A DNA stretch of 64,000 nt from an uncultured Allofournierella sp. (GTDB taxonomy: Bacteria; Bacillota; Clostridia; Oscillospirales; Ruminococcaceae): NCBI GenBank assembly GCA_944382705.1, contig CALWNE010000009.1:1-64000 (forward strand). The letters are read 5' to 3'. Below the pieces are notes generated by a model. It did not search any database. It was given only the letters and a program-made list of their open reading frames with translations, and was not told the DNA's origin. The translations under genes and the position numbers were made by a program. This document shows, in pieces, positions 25,095 through 33,533 of this stretch; the first letter of the stretch is position 1; each line of letters begins with the position of its first letter.

Positions 25095-26489
25095 ATGATT
25101 AAGCGAAATCAACCCATCCTAAACTGCATCAACTGCCTGATCGACATGGGGCTGCTGTTTTTTTCTTACCTGTTTTCGGTGTGGCTGTGGCTGGGTGTCT
25201 ATCGGCAAAATCTTGCTAACCCGGCCGTTTTACTGCTGCGCTCCTCCACCGTTGTGGCCGCTTTGGGTTACTCGGTGGTAATGGTCATGCTGTTTTACAG
25301 CTTTCGGCTTTACGGTTCCTTCCGTTTTTCCCGCATTAGCAGAGAAATTGCAGCCCTCATGCAGGCCAATGCCTTGGGTATGCTGCTGATTACCCTGGTG
25401 CTGTATCTGTTTCGGCTGATGGATTTCTCCCGCGGGGTGCTGGTGGTGTTCTATCTTGTGTCCACCATCCTGCTGGTGGCCAAGCGGGTGGTGCTGCGCA
25501 CGGTACTGCGCCATTTCCGTATGCTGGGCTACAACCAAAAGCATGTGCTGATTGTGGGCAACGGCCGCCTGGCGCAGGAGTACGCCGCCACCATCCGGGC
25601 CAATCCCCAGTACGGCTACTCCATTATGGGCTATGTAAGCCTGAGCGAGAAGGACGGCATTGGCAAGCACCTGGGCCACTACGAAGATTTGCCTCGTTTG
25701 CTCAGCGGCCCCCAGGTGGATGAGGTGATTGTTGCCCTGGAACCCCACGAAAACCAGTTTATGGCCCAGGTCATCAGCTGGTGCGAACAGGGCGGCGCCC
25801 GCACCAGCATCATCCCCTTTTACAACGACTATATCCCCGCTCACCCCACCATCGACATCATTGGCGGGGTTAAGATGATTAACATCCGGGCTATTCCGCT
25901 GGACAATCTGTTTAACGCCGCCCTCAAGCGCACCATGGACATTGTGGGCAGCCTGATTTTGATTGTTGTTACCAGCCCCATTATGCTGATTGCTGCCATT
26001 GGGGTAAAACTCTCCGGCCCTGGGCCAATTTTGTTCCGCCAGGAACGGGTGGGCCTGAACAAAAAAAACTTTACCATGTACAAGTTCCGCAGTATGCGGG
26101 TGAACACCCAGCAGGACACCGGCTGGAGCCGGGATAAGGACGACCGGAAAACCGCCTTTGGCAGCCTGATTCGCAAAACCAGCATCGACGAGCTGCCCCA
26201 GTTTTTTAATGTGCTGAAGGGTGACATGAGCCTGATTGGCCCCCGGCCGGAGGTTCCCTACTTTGTGGAGCAATTTAAGGAAACCGTGCCCCTGTATATG
26301 GTCAAACACCAGGTGCGGCCGGGCATTACCGGCTGGGCCCAGGTAAACGGTTACCGGGGCGATACTTCCATTGAGGGCCGCATCCGCTGCGATATCTGGT
26401 ACATCGAAAACTGGTCCCTCTGGCTGGACATCAAGATTTTGTTCATGACGGTATTTGGCGGCATGATTAACAGCGAAAAACTCAAATAA
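25095..26489 (+). CDS. Polyprenyl-phosphate sugar phosphotransferase (exopolysaccharide initiating enzyme)
   Basis: A 464-residue membrane enzyme of the WbaP/PHPT group that transfers a sugar 1-phosphate from a nucleotide sugar to undecaprenyl phosphate. Four or five N-terminal membrane helices (within about residues 10-140) are followed by a Rossmann-like domain (VLIVGNGRLAQEYAA near residue 152) and the C-terminal bacterial sugar transferase domain (RTMDIVGS, FRQERVGLNKKNFTMYKFRS, DELPQFFNVLKGDMSLIGPR, RPGITGWAQVNGY). The only good AAGGAG lies 16 nt before the ATG, unusually far. No glycosyltransferases or polymerase/flippase genes are adjacent, so it acts as an orphan here. Confidence 0.95.
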   Translation: MIKRNQPILNCINCLIDMGLLFFSYLFSVWLWLGVYRQNLANPAVLLLRSSTVVAALGYSVVMVMLFYSFRLYGSFRFSRISREIAALMQANALGMLLITLVLYLFRLMDFSRGVLVVFYLVSTILLVAKRVVLRTVLRHFRMLGYNQKHVLIVGNGRLAQEYAATIRANPQYGYSIMGYVSLSEKDGIGKHLGHYEDLPRLLSGPQVDEVIVALEPHENQFMAQVISWCEQGGARTSIIPFYNDYIPAHPTIDIIGGVKMINIRAIPLDNLFNAALKRTMDIVGSLILIVVTSPIMLIAAIGVKLSGPGPILFRQERVGLNKKNFTMYKFRSMRVNTQQDTGWSRDKDDRKTAFGSLIRKTSIDELPQFFNVLKGDMSLIGPRPEVPYFVEQFKETVPLYMVKHQVRPGITGWAQVNGYRGDTSIEGRIRCDIWYIENWSLWLDIKILFMTVFGGMINSEKLK

Positions 26490-26511
26490 CCGCATTGTTT
26501 TGCTGCTGCGC

Positions 26512-26545
26512 AAAAAAGGCACCTCCCCCAGGAGGTGCCTTTTTT
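26512..26545. terminator. Bidirectional terminator
   Basis: AAAAAAGGCACCTCC CCCA GGAGGTGCCTTTTTT, between the sugar transferase and the leftward TPR/SUFU gene. Confidence 0.92.
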
Positions 26546-26583
26546 GTGTGGTTTTTTGCCTGGAGCAAGGCCGCAGCGGCAGA

Positions 26584-29500
26584 TTAGCGGTCCTTCAGGT
26601 TTACGCTGCCGCACCGCATACGGAACACATGAAAGCCGATTTCCGGGAAATCGTACTCATTCAGTAAAGCACTTGCTGCATCCAGGCACTCTTTCAGATC
26701 AAAACACATACAGTCCATATAGGCGTATTTCAGCCCGCAGGCACCGCCCAGCAGCTGCATACAGTGGGCAGTGCGCTGCTGGAGTTTGTATTCGATGGCA
26801 GTGCGCAGCTCCACCAGCTCCTGCTCCGGCACATTGGTCTGGTCGTAGTAAAAAAAGCCGCAGATGGCGCCGGAGGCCTGCTGCTGCTCCATGCACTCAT
26901 CCATATCCTGATAGTACTGGCGCACCAGCTCGCTGCACAGGTTGCTGCCCACAATGATGTCCTGCCGCAGCAAAAAGTCCTCTCGCGTGCTGGGGTTGCA
27001 GCGGTAGCCACACAAATCAAAGGCCAGCCGCCGGGCGTCCTGCATCCGGCTGTACAGCTGCTGGCCCATCTGGCGCTCCATCTGTCCTTGCAGCTGATAA
27101 AGGGCGCATCCCTGGCCTTTTTCCACAGGCTCAGCCAGCACCGTTACCTCATCCACCATGCCTGTGCAGACGGTCTGGCCCAGAGCAGCACCCAGCAGCA
27201 GCCATGCGGCCTGCTCCTGGGCAGCAGGTTCCAGATTCATCAGCTGAGGGTGGTACAGACTGATGCCAACCTCCTCTTTCGGGTCTCCTTCCCACCAAAC
27301 CTGGCCCAGATTACAGGCCAGGGTGCAGCCCTGGTACTGTATCTTCCAATCTGTGCCGGTTTTTGGGGGCAGCCCTACCTGCAATTCCCAGCAGGCCGCC
27401 AGTGCCTGGGGAGCCTGGTCCCGCCAGAACAGGTATTTCATGGCTTCCAAACGGTGGTGCCCTATGCTGATAGCCAGCAAAAAGCGGCTGTTTTCCATGG
27501 GTTCCACTATAAAATCCACCCAGCCAAGATGGTCTTGCAGCAGCTGGCCCAGCTGCCGCATGGCCTGGCCCTGCTGCCCGTGGCCCAGCAGGGTGCGCAG
27601 GGTCTGCTCCTGGCTGGCAAAGGCCTGCCAAAATGCCTGGCTACGGCTTTTAAAGGGCCTTACGCTCACCGGCAGGGCCAGCGCACTGCGGCACCAGCGG
27701 ATAAACTGCTGGGTATCTTCCGAGCCGGGTGCCAGCTCTTCGGACCGGCAGAAGGCTTGCAGTGCTTTGGCCTCCTGGTTGGTGTAGTAGTAGGCAAACC
27801 CCAGCCGGAAATGCCAAAGCGGGTCGCTTTTGCCCCGCTGCTGCACCGAAAGCAGCAGATCAATGGCCCGGTGGTACTGCTGCAGATTGTTGTAGGCACG
27901 GGCCAGCTGGCCAATGAGCAGGTAGCTGCGCTGCTCGCTGGGGATTTGTTCGATGGCATCCACAATATCCTTGTATTGCTCATTGTCATGCCAGATGGCC
28001 AGCTGTTCCAGCAGCTGGGGGTCGGTGGGCAGGTCCTGCTGCTGGCAGCAGGTGTTGGGCCGCTGCAGCTCCACGCAGCCGGTGGAAAGCACACCCTGCT
28101 GCTCCAGCCGGGCCAGCAGGGCCTGGGCATCGTGCTCCAGCTTGTAGTCCATCTCCTCGTCATAGATGGGGATTACCTGGTAAAAGTTCACCTCGCTGCC
28201 ATCCTCCATGGGGCAGACCGCCGCCCCCTCCGGCAGTTCCAGGGGGGCAATCAGCACCATGCCGGACAGCTGGGTGTTGCTGGCAAAGGGCCGTCCATTG
28301 GGCACCGTATGGCCCCAGCCCAGCCAGGTGTCCTGTTCCAGCGGCAGCCGGGCCAGCATTCGCAGCCACTGAATGGGCCACTGCCAACGCTGTTCGCTGC
28401 TGTCCAGCTTCCAGTCTGGGGGCAGACGCAGCAAAAGCTCCGCCCGGTCTACCTTGCAGTCCGCCAGCTCCTTGGGCACCTTCATACGAGCGGCCCCCAT
28501 GCCCAGCGTTACCAGTGTGTAATAGGGCCGCCGGCGGGTAGGCTCCAGCACCAGCACATCGCTTTGCACCCCCTGGGGAAATTCCTCCTCCAGCAGGCGG
28601 CTCCAGCTTCCAATCTGGCTGCGGATGTGCTGTTCCAGTCGGCGGCGCTCCTGGGGAGTATATTTGTGCAGGGGAATCTCCCTCTCCCCCTGCTCCTGGT
28701 TGTAATTGCTGGAGTAATCGGTGTATTCCAGCTCCTGTTCCGGCTCAAACTGAGGGTTAAAGCGCAGGTAGGCAAACAGCCGCTGTTCCCGGCTTCGCCC
28801 CACATGGTAGCCCAGGCAGAAGCAGCCGCTGCGCTCAAAAATCAGGTGTCCCAGCTCCACCCGGCAGTCGGGATGCTCCTGGGCCACCTTCTGGCCAGCC
28901 AGCTGGTCCAGCCGGGGCAGCTGCTCTCTCAGCCGTGCCATCCACTGGGGCGAAAACTTGGAGGCCCCTGCCTCGTTCATGGAAAAATTGCCCTCAATCA
29001 TCCGATGGTCGTAGGGCACTGCAAAGGTGCAGTACATCCCATCGAACTCCCATTTTTCAAGCTTGAGCGCCTGTTTTACCTGTTCCAGCCGCTGCGCATC
29101 GCAGCAGATGCACATCACCGAGATTTCCTGCTCGCTGCGGCAGCCCTCCGAACCAGGCTTTTGGGGCAGCGCAGGTTCCTCCTCCGGGTTTGGAGCATCG
29201 CTCAGCATCTGTTCCAGGCTTTCCCCCTGCATAATCTGCCGACGCAGCTGGCAGAACTCCGGGTCCTGGGGCCTTAGGGCAAGGCCGGTTTCCACCGCCT
29301 GCAAAGCTGCCTGGCGCTGCCCATCGTGGGCCAGCAGAGCGGCCAGATGGAGCCAGCCCCATACATACCCGGGCGCCGCCTTTACCCCCTCCTGGGAAAT
29401 CTGCAAAGCCTGTTCCAGCTTGCCGATGTAGGTATAAGCCACCGAAAGGCGGTAGAACCAGCGGCCCTCCCCTGCCTGGCGGGCCTGCTGTTCCACCCGT

Positions 29501-29730
29501 TCCAGCCAAAAGATGGCCTGATGGTAAGCCTCATATTGATTGATGTTCAAGTCTGCATAGGCAATTTCCAGTGCAAGCTCCAAATCCTGAGCCACCTGCT
29601 CCTGGGAAAACCGCCCCTGAGCCAAGCCGTCATCCACATACCGGCGCAGTAATTTGAACATCTCATCAAATTCCTGCTCCTCCTTCAGCTGTGCCAGCTG
29701 CCGGCGCAATGGTTCCAGAATGCCGCTCAT
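26584..29730 (-). CDS. Large TPR and suppressor-of-fused-like multidomain protein
   Basis: A 1048-residue cytoplasmic protein without signal peptide or membrane helices. TPR-like helices lie at about residues 85-160 (WFYRLSVAYTYIGKLEQAL, AALLAHDGQRQAALQAVETG) and again at about 570-670 (ARAYNNLQQYHRAIDLLL). Residues ~395-545 resemble the SUFU (suppressor of fused) domain: YYTLVTLGMGAARMKVP, AELLLRLPPDW, LGWGHTVPNG and NFYQVIPIYDEEMDY. Residues ~205-340 and ~740-870 look like separate unnamed domains; the C-terminal 150 residues are Cys-rich. Bacterial SUFU domains occur as immunity proteins to polymorphic toxins and in stand-alone proteins, but no toxin is adjacent. GAGAGGGG precedes the ATG. 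The function is unknown. Confidence 0.8.
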   Translation of the reverse strand: MSGILEPLRRQLAQLKEEQEFDEMFKLLRRYVDDGLAQGRFSQEQVAQDLELALEIAYADLNINQYEAYHQAIFWLERVEQQARQAGEGRWFYRLSVAYTYIGKLEQALQISQEGVKAAPGYVWGWLHLAALLAHDGQRQAALQAVETGLALRPQDPEFCQLRRQIMQGESLEQMLSDAPNPEEEPALPQKPGSEGCRSEQEISVMCICCDAQRLEQVKQALKLEKWEFDGMYCTFAVPYDHRMIEGNFSMNEAGASKFSPQWMARLREQLPRLDQLAGQKVAQEHPDCRVELGHLIFERSGCFCLGYHVGRSREQRLFAYLRFNPQFEPEQELEYTDYSSNYNQEQGEREIPLHKYTPQERRRLEQHIRSQIGSWSRLLEEEFPQGVQSDVLVLEPTRRRPYYTLVTLGMGAARMKVPKELADCKVDRAELLLRLPPDWKLDSSEQRWQWPIQWLRMLARLPLEQDTWLGWGHTVPNGRPFASNTQLSGMVLIAPLELPEGAAVCPMEDGSEVNFYQVIPIYDEEMDYKLEHDAQALLARLEQQGVLSTGCVELQRPNTCCQQQDLPTDPQLLEQLAIWHDNEQYKDIVDAIEQIPSEQRSYLLIGQLARAYNNLQQYHRAIDLLLSVQQRGKSDPLWHFRLGFAYYYTNQEAKALQAFCRSEELAPGSEDTQQFIRWCRSALALPVSVRPFKSRSQAFWQAFASQEQTLRTLLGHGQQGQAMRQLGQLLQDHLGWVDFIVEPMENSRFLLAISIGHHRLEAMKYLFWRDQAPQALAACWELQVGLPPKTGTDWKIQYQGCTLACNLGQVWWEGDPKEEVGISLYHPQLMNLEPAAQEQAAWLLLGAALGQTVCTGMVDEVTVLAEPVEKGQGCALYQLQGQMERQMGQQLYSRMQDARRLAFDLCGYRCNPSTREDFLLRQDIIVGSNLCSELVRQYYQDMDECMEQQQASGAICGFFYYDQTNVPEQELVELRTAIEYKLQQRTAHCMQLLGGACGLKYAYMDCMCFDLKECLDAASALLNEYDFPEIGFHVFRMRCGSVNLKDR

Positions 29731-29856
29731 GCTCTTTGCCCCTCTCTTGTTGTGATTGTTCCTCTCCCTGCAAAGGGAGCATTGCCTTTGTTTTCATGGT
29801 ATATCCTACCACATCCCAAAAGAGCTTACAACACTGCTGCACACCCGGTGTCCCCC

Positions 29857-29904
29857 TTGACTTCATCCGATTTCGGATTTATAATACAATCCGAAATCGG
29901 ATGA
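29857..29904 (+). promoter_or_regulatory. marR-MATE promoter with two palindromic operators
   Basis: TTGACT (29857-29862) and TATAAT (29880-29885) are separated by exactly 17 bp. That spacer (29863-29879) is one operator copy, TCATCCGATTTCGGATT, and its exact reverse complement occupies 29888-29904, directly after the -10. Each copy holds the palindrome ATCCGA-TT-TCGGAT. A repressor bound here would block both polymerase binding and escape; the MarR protein encoded next is the obvious candidate. Confidence 0.9.
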
Positions 29905-29938
29905 TTTAACTTATTTGTCCAAAAAAGGAGACTGCATT

Positions 29939-30397
29939 ATGGAACAGGCCCACCGCCTTTTGCTGGAGTTTGACGGCGTTATGAACGAAATCTGCCATGT
30001 CTACCAACAGGCAGGCCGAATGCTGGGGCTGCCCGAAAGTACCTTTTGGCTGCTGTATACCCTGTGGCTGCACCATGCCCCCCTCACCCAAACCCAGCTG
30101 ATTGCCGCCACCTCCCTGCCTGCTCAGACGGTGAACTCCGCCCTTAAAAAGCTGGAACAGCAGCAGCTGGTGGAACTGCGGCCCTGCACGCAGGACCGCC
30201 GCAGCAAGGAGGTGCATCTCACCCCTCAGGGTCAGACCCTGGCTGCAAACACCGTGGCCCGTGTGGCGGCACTGGAGCAGCAAGCCCTGGGGAACATGGG
30301 CAGCCAGCTGCCCCAATTTTTGCAGCTGCTGCACCTGTATTGCGGCCAGTTCAAGCAGCTGCTGCCCCAGCTTACCAAGGAGGACCCCACACCATGA
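29939..30397 (+). CDS. MarR family transcriptional regulator
   Basis: A 152-residue winged-helix regulator. The recognition region is PLTQTQLIAATSLPAQTVNSALKKLEQQQLVE followed by the wing (RRSKEVHLTPQGQ), with dimerising helices at both ends. The frame is open from 29915, but AAAAGGAG lies 8 nt before ATG 29939. Its stop overlaps the start of the MATE gene (ATGA), so the two are translationally coupled. Two perfect palindromes in its own promoter indicate autorepression with release by a drug-like ligand, as in MepR-MepA; the ligand is unknown. Confidence 0.95.
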   Translation: MEQAHRLLLEFDGVMNEICHVYQQAGRMLGLPESTFWLLYTLWLHHAPLTQTQLIAATSLPAQTVNSALKKLEQQQLVELRPCTQDRRSKEVHLTPQGQTLAANTVARVAALEQQALGNMGSQLPQFLQLLHLYCGQFKQLLPQLTKEDPTP

Positions 30398-31737
30398 ACA
30401 GCTTTCAGCTTTACACCCATACGCCCCCCTTCCGTCTGTTTTTAACGCTGGCTATCCCCGGTGCCATCAGCATGATTGCCTCCTCGCTGTGGGGGCTGTT
30501 TGACGGTATTTTTGTGGGCCAGCTGCTGGGCGAAACTGCTTTTGCCGCCCTCAATCTGGCCTTTCCCTTTGTGGTCATTAATTTTTCGCTGGCGGATTTA
30601 ATCGGTGTTGGTGCTGCGGTGCCCATCTCCATTTCCCTCGGCCGTAAGGAGGAGCAAAAGGCCAGCAACTACTTTACCTGTGCCTGCCTGCTGATTTTTG
30701 CAACCGGCCTGCTGATGGGCGCTTTGATGTATCTGTCCGCCCCTGCTCTCATGGGCTGGGTGGGCGCAAAGGGCGAATTGGCCCGGCTGGCGGTGCGCTA
30801 TATCCGGGTGTACGCTGTGTGCTCCCCCTTTACCACCATTATTTTTGCGGTGGATAACTTTTTGCGCATCTGCGGGCAAATCCGGGGCAGTATGCTGCTG
30901 AATATCCTGATGTCGCTGCTGATTCTGGGGCTGGAGTACCTGTTTTTGGGGGTATTTCAAATGGACATCGGCGGTTCCTCCCTGGCGGTGAGTCTGGGCA
31001 TGATGGTATGCGCTCTGGTGGCCCTGTATCCCTTTATGCAGGGTAAGCTGGTGCTTCGGTTTTGCAAACCCCACTTTCACTGGGCCATGCTGCGGCAGAT
31101 AATTGCCAGCGGCAGCCCCAACTTTTTAAGCAGCATTGCCGCCCGCCTCACCTCCATTGCCATGAACAGCGTGCTGCTGTTTATGGGCGGTGAAGGGGCG
31201 GTTACGGTGTACGGCATTTTGCTGTATGCGGGGGATATTTTGCAGCAGATGCTGTACGGAACCTGCGACTCGCTCCAGCCTGCCATTGGCTACAACTGGG
31301 GCGCAGGCAAGGTGCACCGGGTCAAGGCTTTGGCGGGCTGCTGCCTGGTGGTAAGTGCCGGTATGTGCATTGCAGGCAGCCTGGTAATGCTGTTCTGGCC
31401 CCAGGCCATCGCCCAGCTGTTTTTAAAGGAGAGTGACCCTGCCCTGCTGGCTCAAACCGGCCACGCCATGGCCATTTATAGCCTGACCTATCTTACCCGC
31501 TGGTTCGGTTTTGCCATCCAAAGCTTTTTGATTGCGCTGGACCGGCCCGTGCCCGCTTCCATTCTGTCGGTGGCCAACGCCTTTGCCCTGCCGGTGGTGC
31601 TGCTGGCGGTGCTCTGGCCCATGGGGCTGGAAGGCATCTGGCTGAATGGGCCCATCACCTCGGCCCTGGTCTGCCTTTTGGCCGCCTTCCTGCTGGCCCG
31701 CATGAAGGCAAAGGGCAATCTGGTGCCCCCAGCGTAA
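30394..31737 (+). CDS. MATE family efflux transporter (MepA-like)
   Basis: A 447-residue, twelve-helix multidrug/cation antiporter of the MATE family. FRLFLTLAIPGAISMIASSLWGLFDGIFVG is the family N-terminus; the second half repeats the fold with SPNFLSSIAARLTSIAMNSV and the QPAIGYNWGAGK segment. The frame is open to 30340, but AAGGAGG lies 10 nt before ATG 30394. It overlaps marR by four bases. It probably exports cationic toxic compounds or metabolites, with expression induced when the MarR repressor leaves the upstream operators. Confidence 0.95.
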   Translation: MNSFQLYTHTPPFRLFLTLAIPGAISMIASSLWGLFDGIFVGQLLGETAFAALNLAFPFVVINFSLADLIGVGAAVPISISLGRKEEQKASNYFTCACLLIFATGLLMGALMYLSAPALMGWVGAKGELARLAVRYIRVYAVCSPFTTIIFAVDNFLRICGQIRGSMLLNILMSLLILGLEYLFLGVFQMDIGGSSLAVSLGMMVCALVALYPFMQGKLVLRFCKPHFHWAMLRQIIASGSPNFLSSIAARLTSIAMNSVLLFMGGEGAVTVYGILLYAGDILQQMLYGTCDSLQPAIGYNWGAGKVHRVKALAGCCLVVSAGMCIAGSLVMLFWPQAIAQLFLKESDPALLAQTGHAMAIYSLTYLTRWFGFAIQSFLIALDRPVPASILSVANAFALPVVLLAVLWPMGLEGIWLNGPITSALVCLLAAFLLARMKAKGNLVPPA

Positions 31738-31762
31738 TCCGGCGCAGAGACCAGATAACACA

Positions 31763-31807
31763 AATGCCCCCCTCTTGCAGCTATGTTCGCTGCAAGAGGG
31801 GGGCATT
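31763..31807. terminator. 18-bp inverted repeat between convergent genes
   Basis: The perfect arms AATGCCCCCCTCTTGCAG (31763-31780) and its complement (31790-31807) flank a 9-nt loop. There is no long T-tract on either strand, but the position between convergent stops suggests bidirectional termination. Confidence 0.7.
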
Positions 31808-31840
31808 GCCTATTAATACCTATAAAAAGGGCCTAGGATT

Positions 31841-32794
31841 TCAGGTCACCAGATTGCGGGGTGTTCCCTGGCTGAATGCCTGGAGATTTTCGCACACTTC
31901 CTGGGCCAGCCGATCCAGGGCACTGGTGGTGGCCCAGGCCACATGGGGCGTAAGCAGTGCATGGGGCTGGGCACAAAGGGGCTCGCCTGGCTGGGCAGGC
32001 TCGTAGCAAAGCACATCCGCCCCATACCAGCCAAGCTGGCCGCTGGCAAGGGCCTGCGCCACCGCCTGTTCATCCACCAGCTGGCCGCGGGCGGTGTTCA
32101 GCAGAATGGCCCCCGGCTTCATGGCAGCCAGTGCCTGTGCATCCACCATTCCTCTGGTTTCGGGGGTGGCTGGGCAGTGCAGGCTTACCACATCGCTCTG
32201 TTTTAGCAGCTGCGGCCAGTCCACAAACCGGACGCCCGGCTCCTGGGGCCGGGGGGTGCGGGTGTAAACCAGCACCTCCATGCCAAACCCCTGGGCAATT
32301 TTGGCCGCTGCCCGGCCAATATCTCCATAGCCCACAATGCCAAAGGTCATGCCATGCAGCTCCTGGTGGGGCTGTATGCCATACTTTGCAGGAATATCCG
32401 TCTGCCAATATCCATCCCGCAGGCTGGCAGCCCGCCGGGAGGTGCCATTGGTGATTTCCAGCAGCAGCGCAAAGGTGTGCTGGGCCACGCTGTAAGTGGA
32501 GTATCCCGGCACATTGGCCACCGCTACTCCCCGGCGGCGGCAGGCTTCCAGATCCACCCGGTCGGTGCCGGTGGCTGTAAGGCCAATCCATTTTAAGTTG
32601 GGGCACTGGGCCAGCAGGGCCTCATCCACAATGCACTTGTTGCCAATCACATAGTCCGCATCCCCAATGCGGGCCGCCGTCTGCTGCTGTGGGGTGCGGG
32701 GATAAAGGGTTATATCCTGGGTCAGCTCATACAAAGGCTGCCAGTTCAGGTCCCCTTCATGGACACAGTAGCTGTCCAACACCACGATTTTCAT
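31841..32794 (-). CDS. D-2-hydroxyacid dehydrogenase
   Basis: A 317-residue NAD-dependent dehydrogenase of the D-isomer-specific family. The Rossmann motif is FGIVGYGDIGRAA; the catalytic Arg is in LLNTARGQLVDE, a Glu in LCYEPAQPGEP and the catalytic His in LTPHVAWAT. It reduces a 2-keto acid to the D-2-hydroxyacid or the reverse; hydroxypyruvate/glycerate or branched keto acids are possible. The frame extends four codons to a GTG that overlaps the AAGGAG site, so ATG 32794 is the start. It is a single gene. Confidence 0.93.
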   Translation of the reverse strand: MKIVVLDSYCVHEGDLNWQPLYELTQDITLYPRTPQQQTAARIGDADYVIGNKCIVDEALLAQCPNLKWIGLTATGTDRVDLEACRRRGVAVANVPGYSTYSVAQHTFALLLEITNGTSRRAASLRDGYWQTDIPAKYGIQPHQELHGMTFGIVGYGDIGRAAAKIAQGFGMEVLVYTRTPRPQEPGVRFVDWPQLLKQSDVVSLHCPATPETRGMVDAQALAAMKPGAILLNTARGQLVDEQAVAQALASGQLGWYGADVLCYEPAQPGEPLCAQPHALLTPHVAWATTSALDRLAQEVCENLQAFSQGTPRNLVT

Positions 32795-32879
32795 CCGTCG
32801 CTCCACTCCTTGCTGTTGATTTGGGTTTTATTGTAGCCTGTTTTTTTGCATTGGGCAAGGCTGCCGGGCATTGCTGCGC

Positions 32880-32908
32880 TGGATTTTTGGCCCGGCATCG
32901 TATATAAT
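32880..32908 (+). promoter_or_regulatory. Promoter for the 169-aa membrane-anchored protein
   Basis: TGGATT (32880-32885), a 17-bp spacer and a perfect TATAAT (32903-32908). Confidence 0.6.
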
Positions 32909-32956
32909 AAAAAGCAAATCCACTGCCCCTGGCGGCAGGAAAGAGGGAGCGTTTGC

Positions 32957-33466
32957 ATGCACAATCCCAAACAGGTTGTAAAAAAACTGATTACTGGTGC
33001 CATTCTGATGACGGCGGCCATCTTTATCTCGGTCATGATTCGGGAAAACATGGATGTTAAGGACCCCGAACAGGCCCTGCCCACCTTTGGCATTGTGGTA
33101 AACGGCGAGCTGCGGCTGAACGAGAGCACCATTTTTAGGGCCGGTTATGAGTGGAACTTTTTAACCACCGTAGCCAAGGATACCCCTGCCTACACCAGCG
33201 AGTCCATCCGGCAAAAAATCTACCCGGTGGAAGTGCCGCCCAACAGCGTATTGGAATTGGAGTTTTCCATGCAGCCCAAGAGCCTGCGGCTGCAACGGGC
33301 CAGTGACCCCCAGCTGGAGCATTTTGTGGAGCTGGCCGATGTAAGCGACGGCCAGCTGATTGCCCCCAGCAGCCCCGGCTTGTATCTGTATCAGGTGGAA
33401 AGCAGCTTTGGCTGGCGGGGCTCCATCCGGTATTTCTTTTTGGTTCGGGTGCAGGAGCTGGCTTAA
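32957..33466 (+). CDS. Membrane-anchored hypothetical protein
   Basis: A 169-residue protein that I do not recognise. One N-terminal hydrophobic helix (about residues 10-27, LITGAILMTAAIFISVM) preceded by lysines suggests a type II membrane protein with an extracytoplasmic beta-rich domain (VEVPPNSVLELEFSM, PGLYLYQVESSFGWRGSIRYFFLV). GAGGGAG precedes ATG 32957, and a longer upstream frame lacks a ribosome site. It has its own promoter and terminator. Confidence 0.8.
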   Translation: MHNPKQVVKKLITGAILMTAAIFISVMIRENMDVKDPEQALPTFGIVVNGELRLNESTIFRAGYEWNFLTTVAKDTPAYTSESIRQKIYPVEVPPNSVLELEFSMQPKSLRLQRASDPQLEHFVELADVSDGQLIAPSSPGLYLYQVESSFGWRGSIRYFFLVRVQELA

Positions 33467-33488
33467 AACCAACTTCTTCCATTCAAGC

Positions 33489-33528
33489 AAAGGGCACGGC
33501 CAACAAGGCCGTGCCCTTTGCTTTTTAT
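33489..33528. terminator. Terminator after the membrane-anchored protein
   Basis: GGGCACGGCC AACAA GGCCGTGCCC then TTTGCTTTTT; A-rich on the left, so it may serve the leftward frame as well. Confidence 0.85.
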
Positions 33529-33533
33529 TTTGG

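Noticed and set aside
26764..29277. Long + strand frame (837 codons) opposite the TPR/SUFU gene
   Set aside because: No recognisable domains or ribosome site; it is the mirror of a coding frame with biased codon use. The minus-strand frame has proper TPR and SUFU-like motifs.
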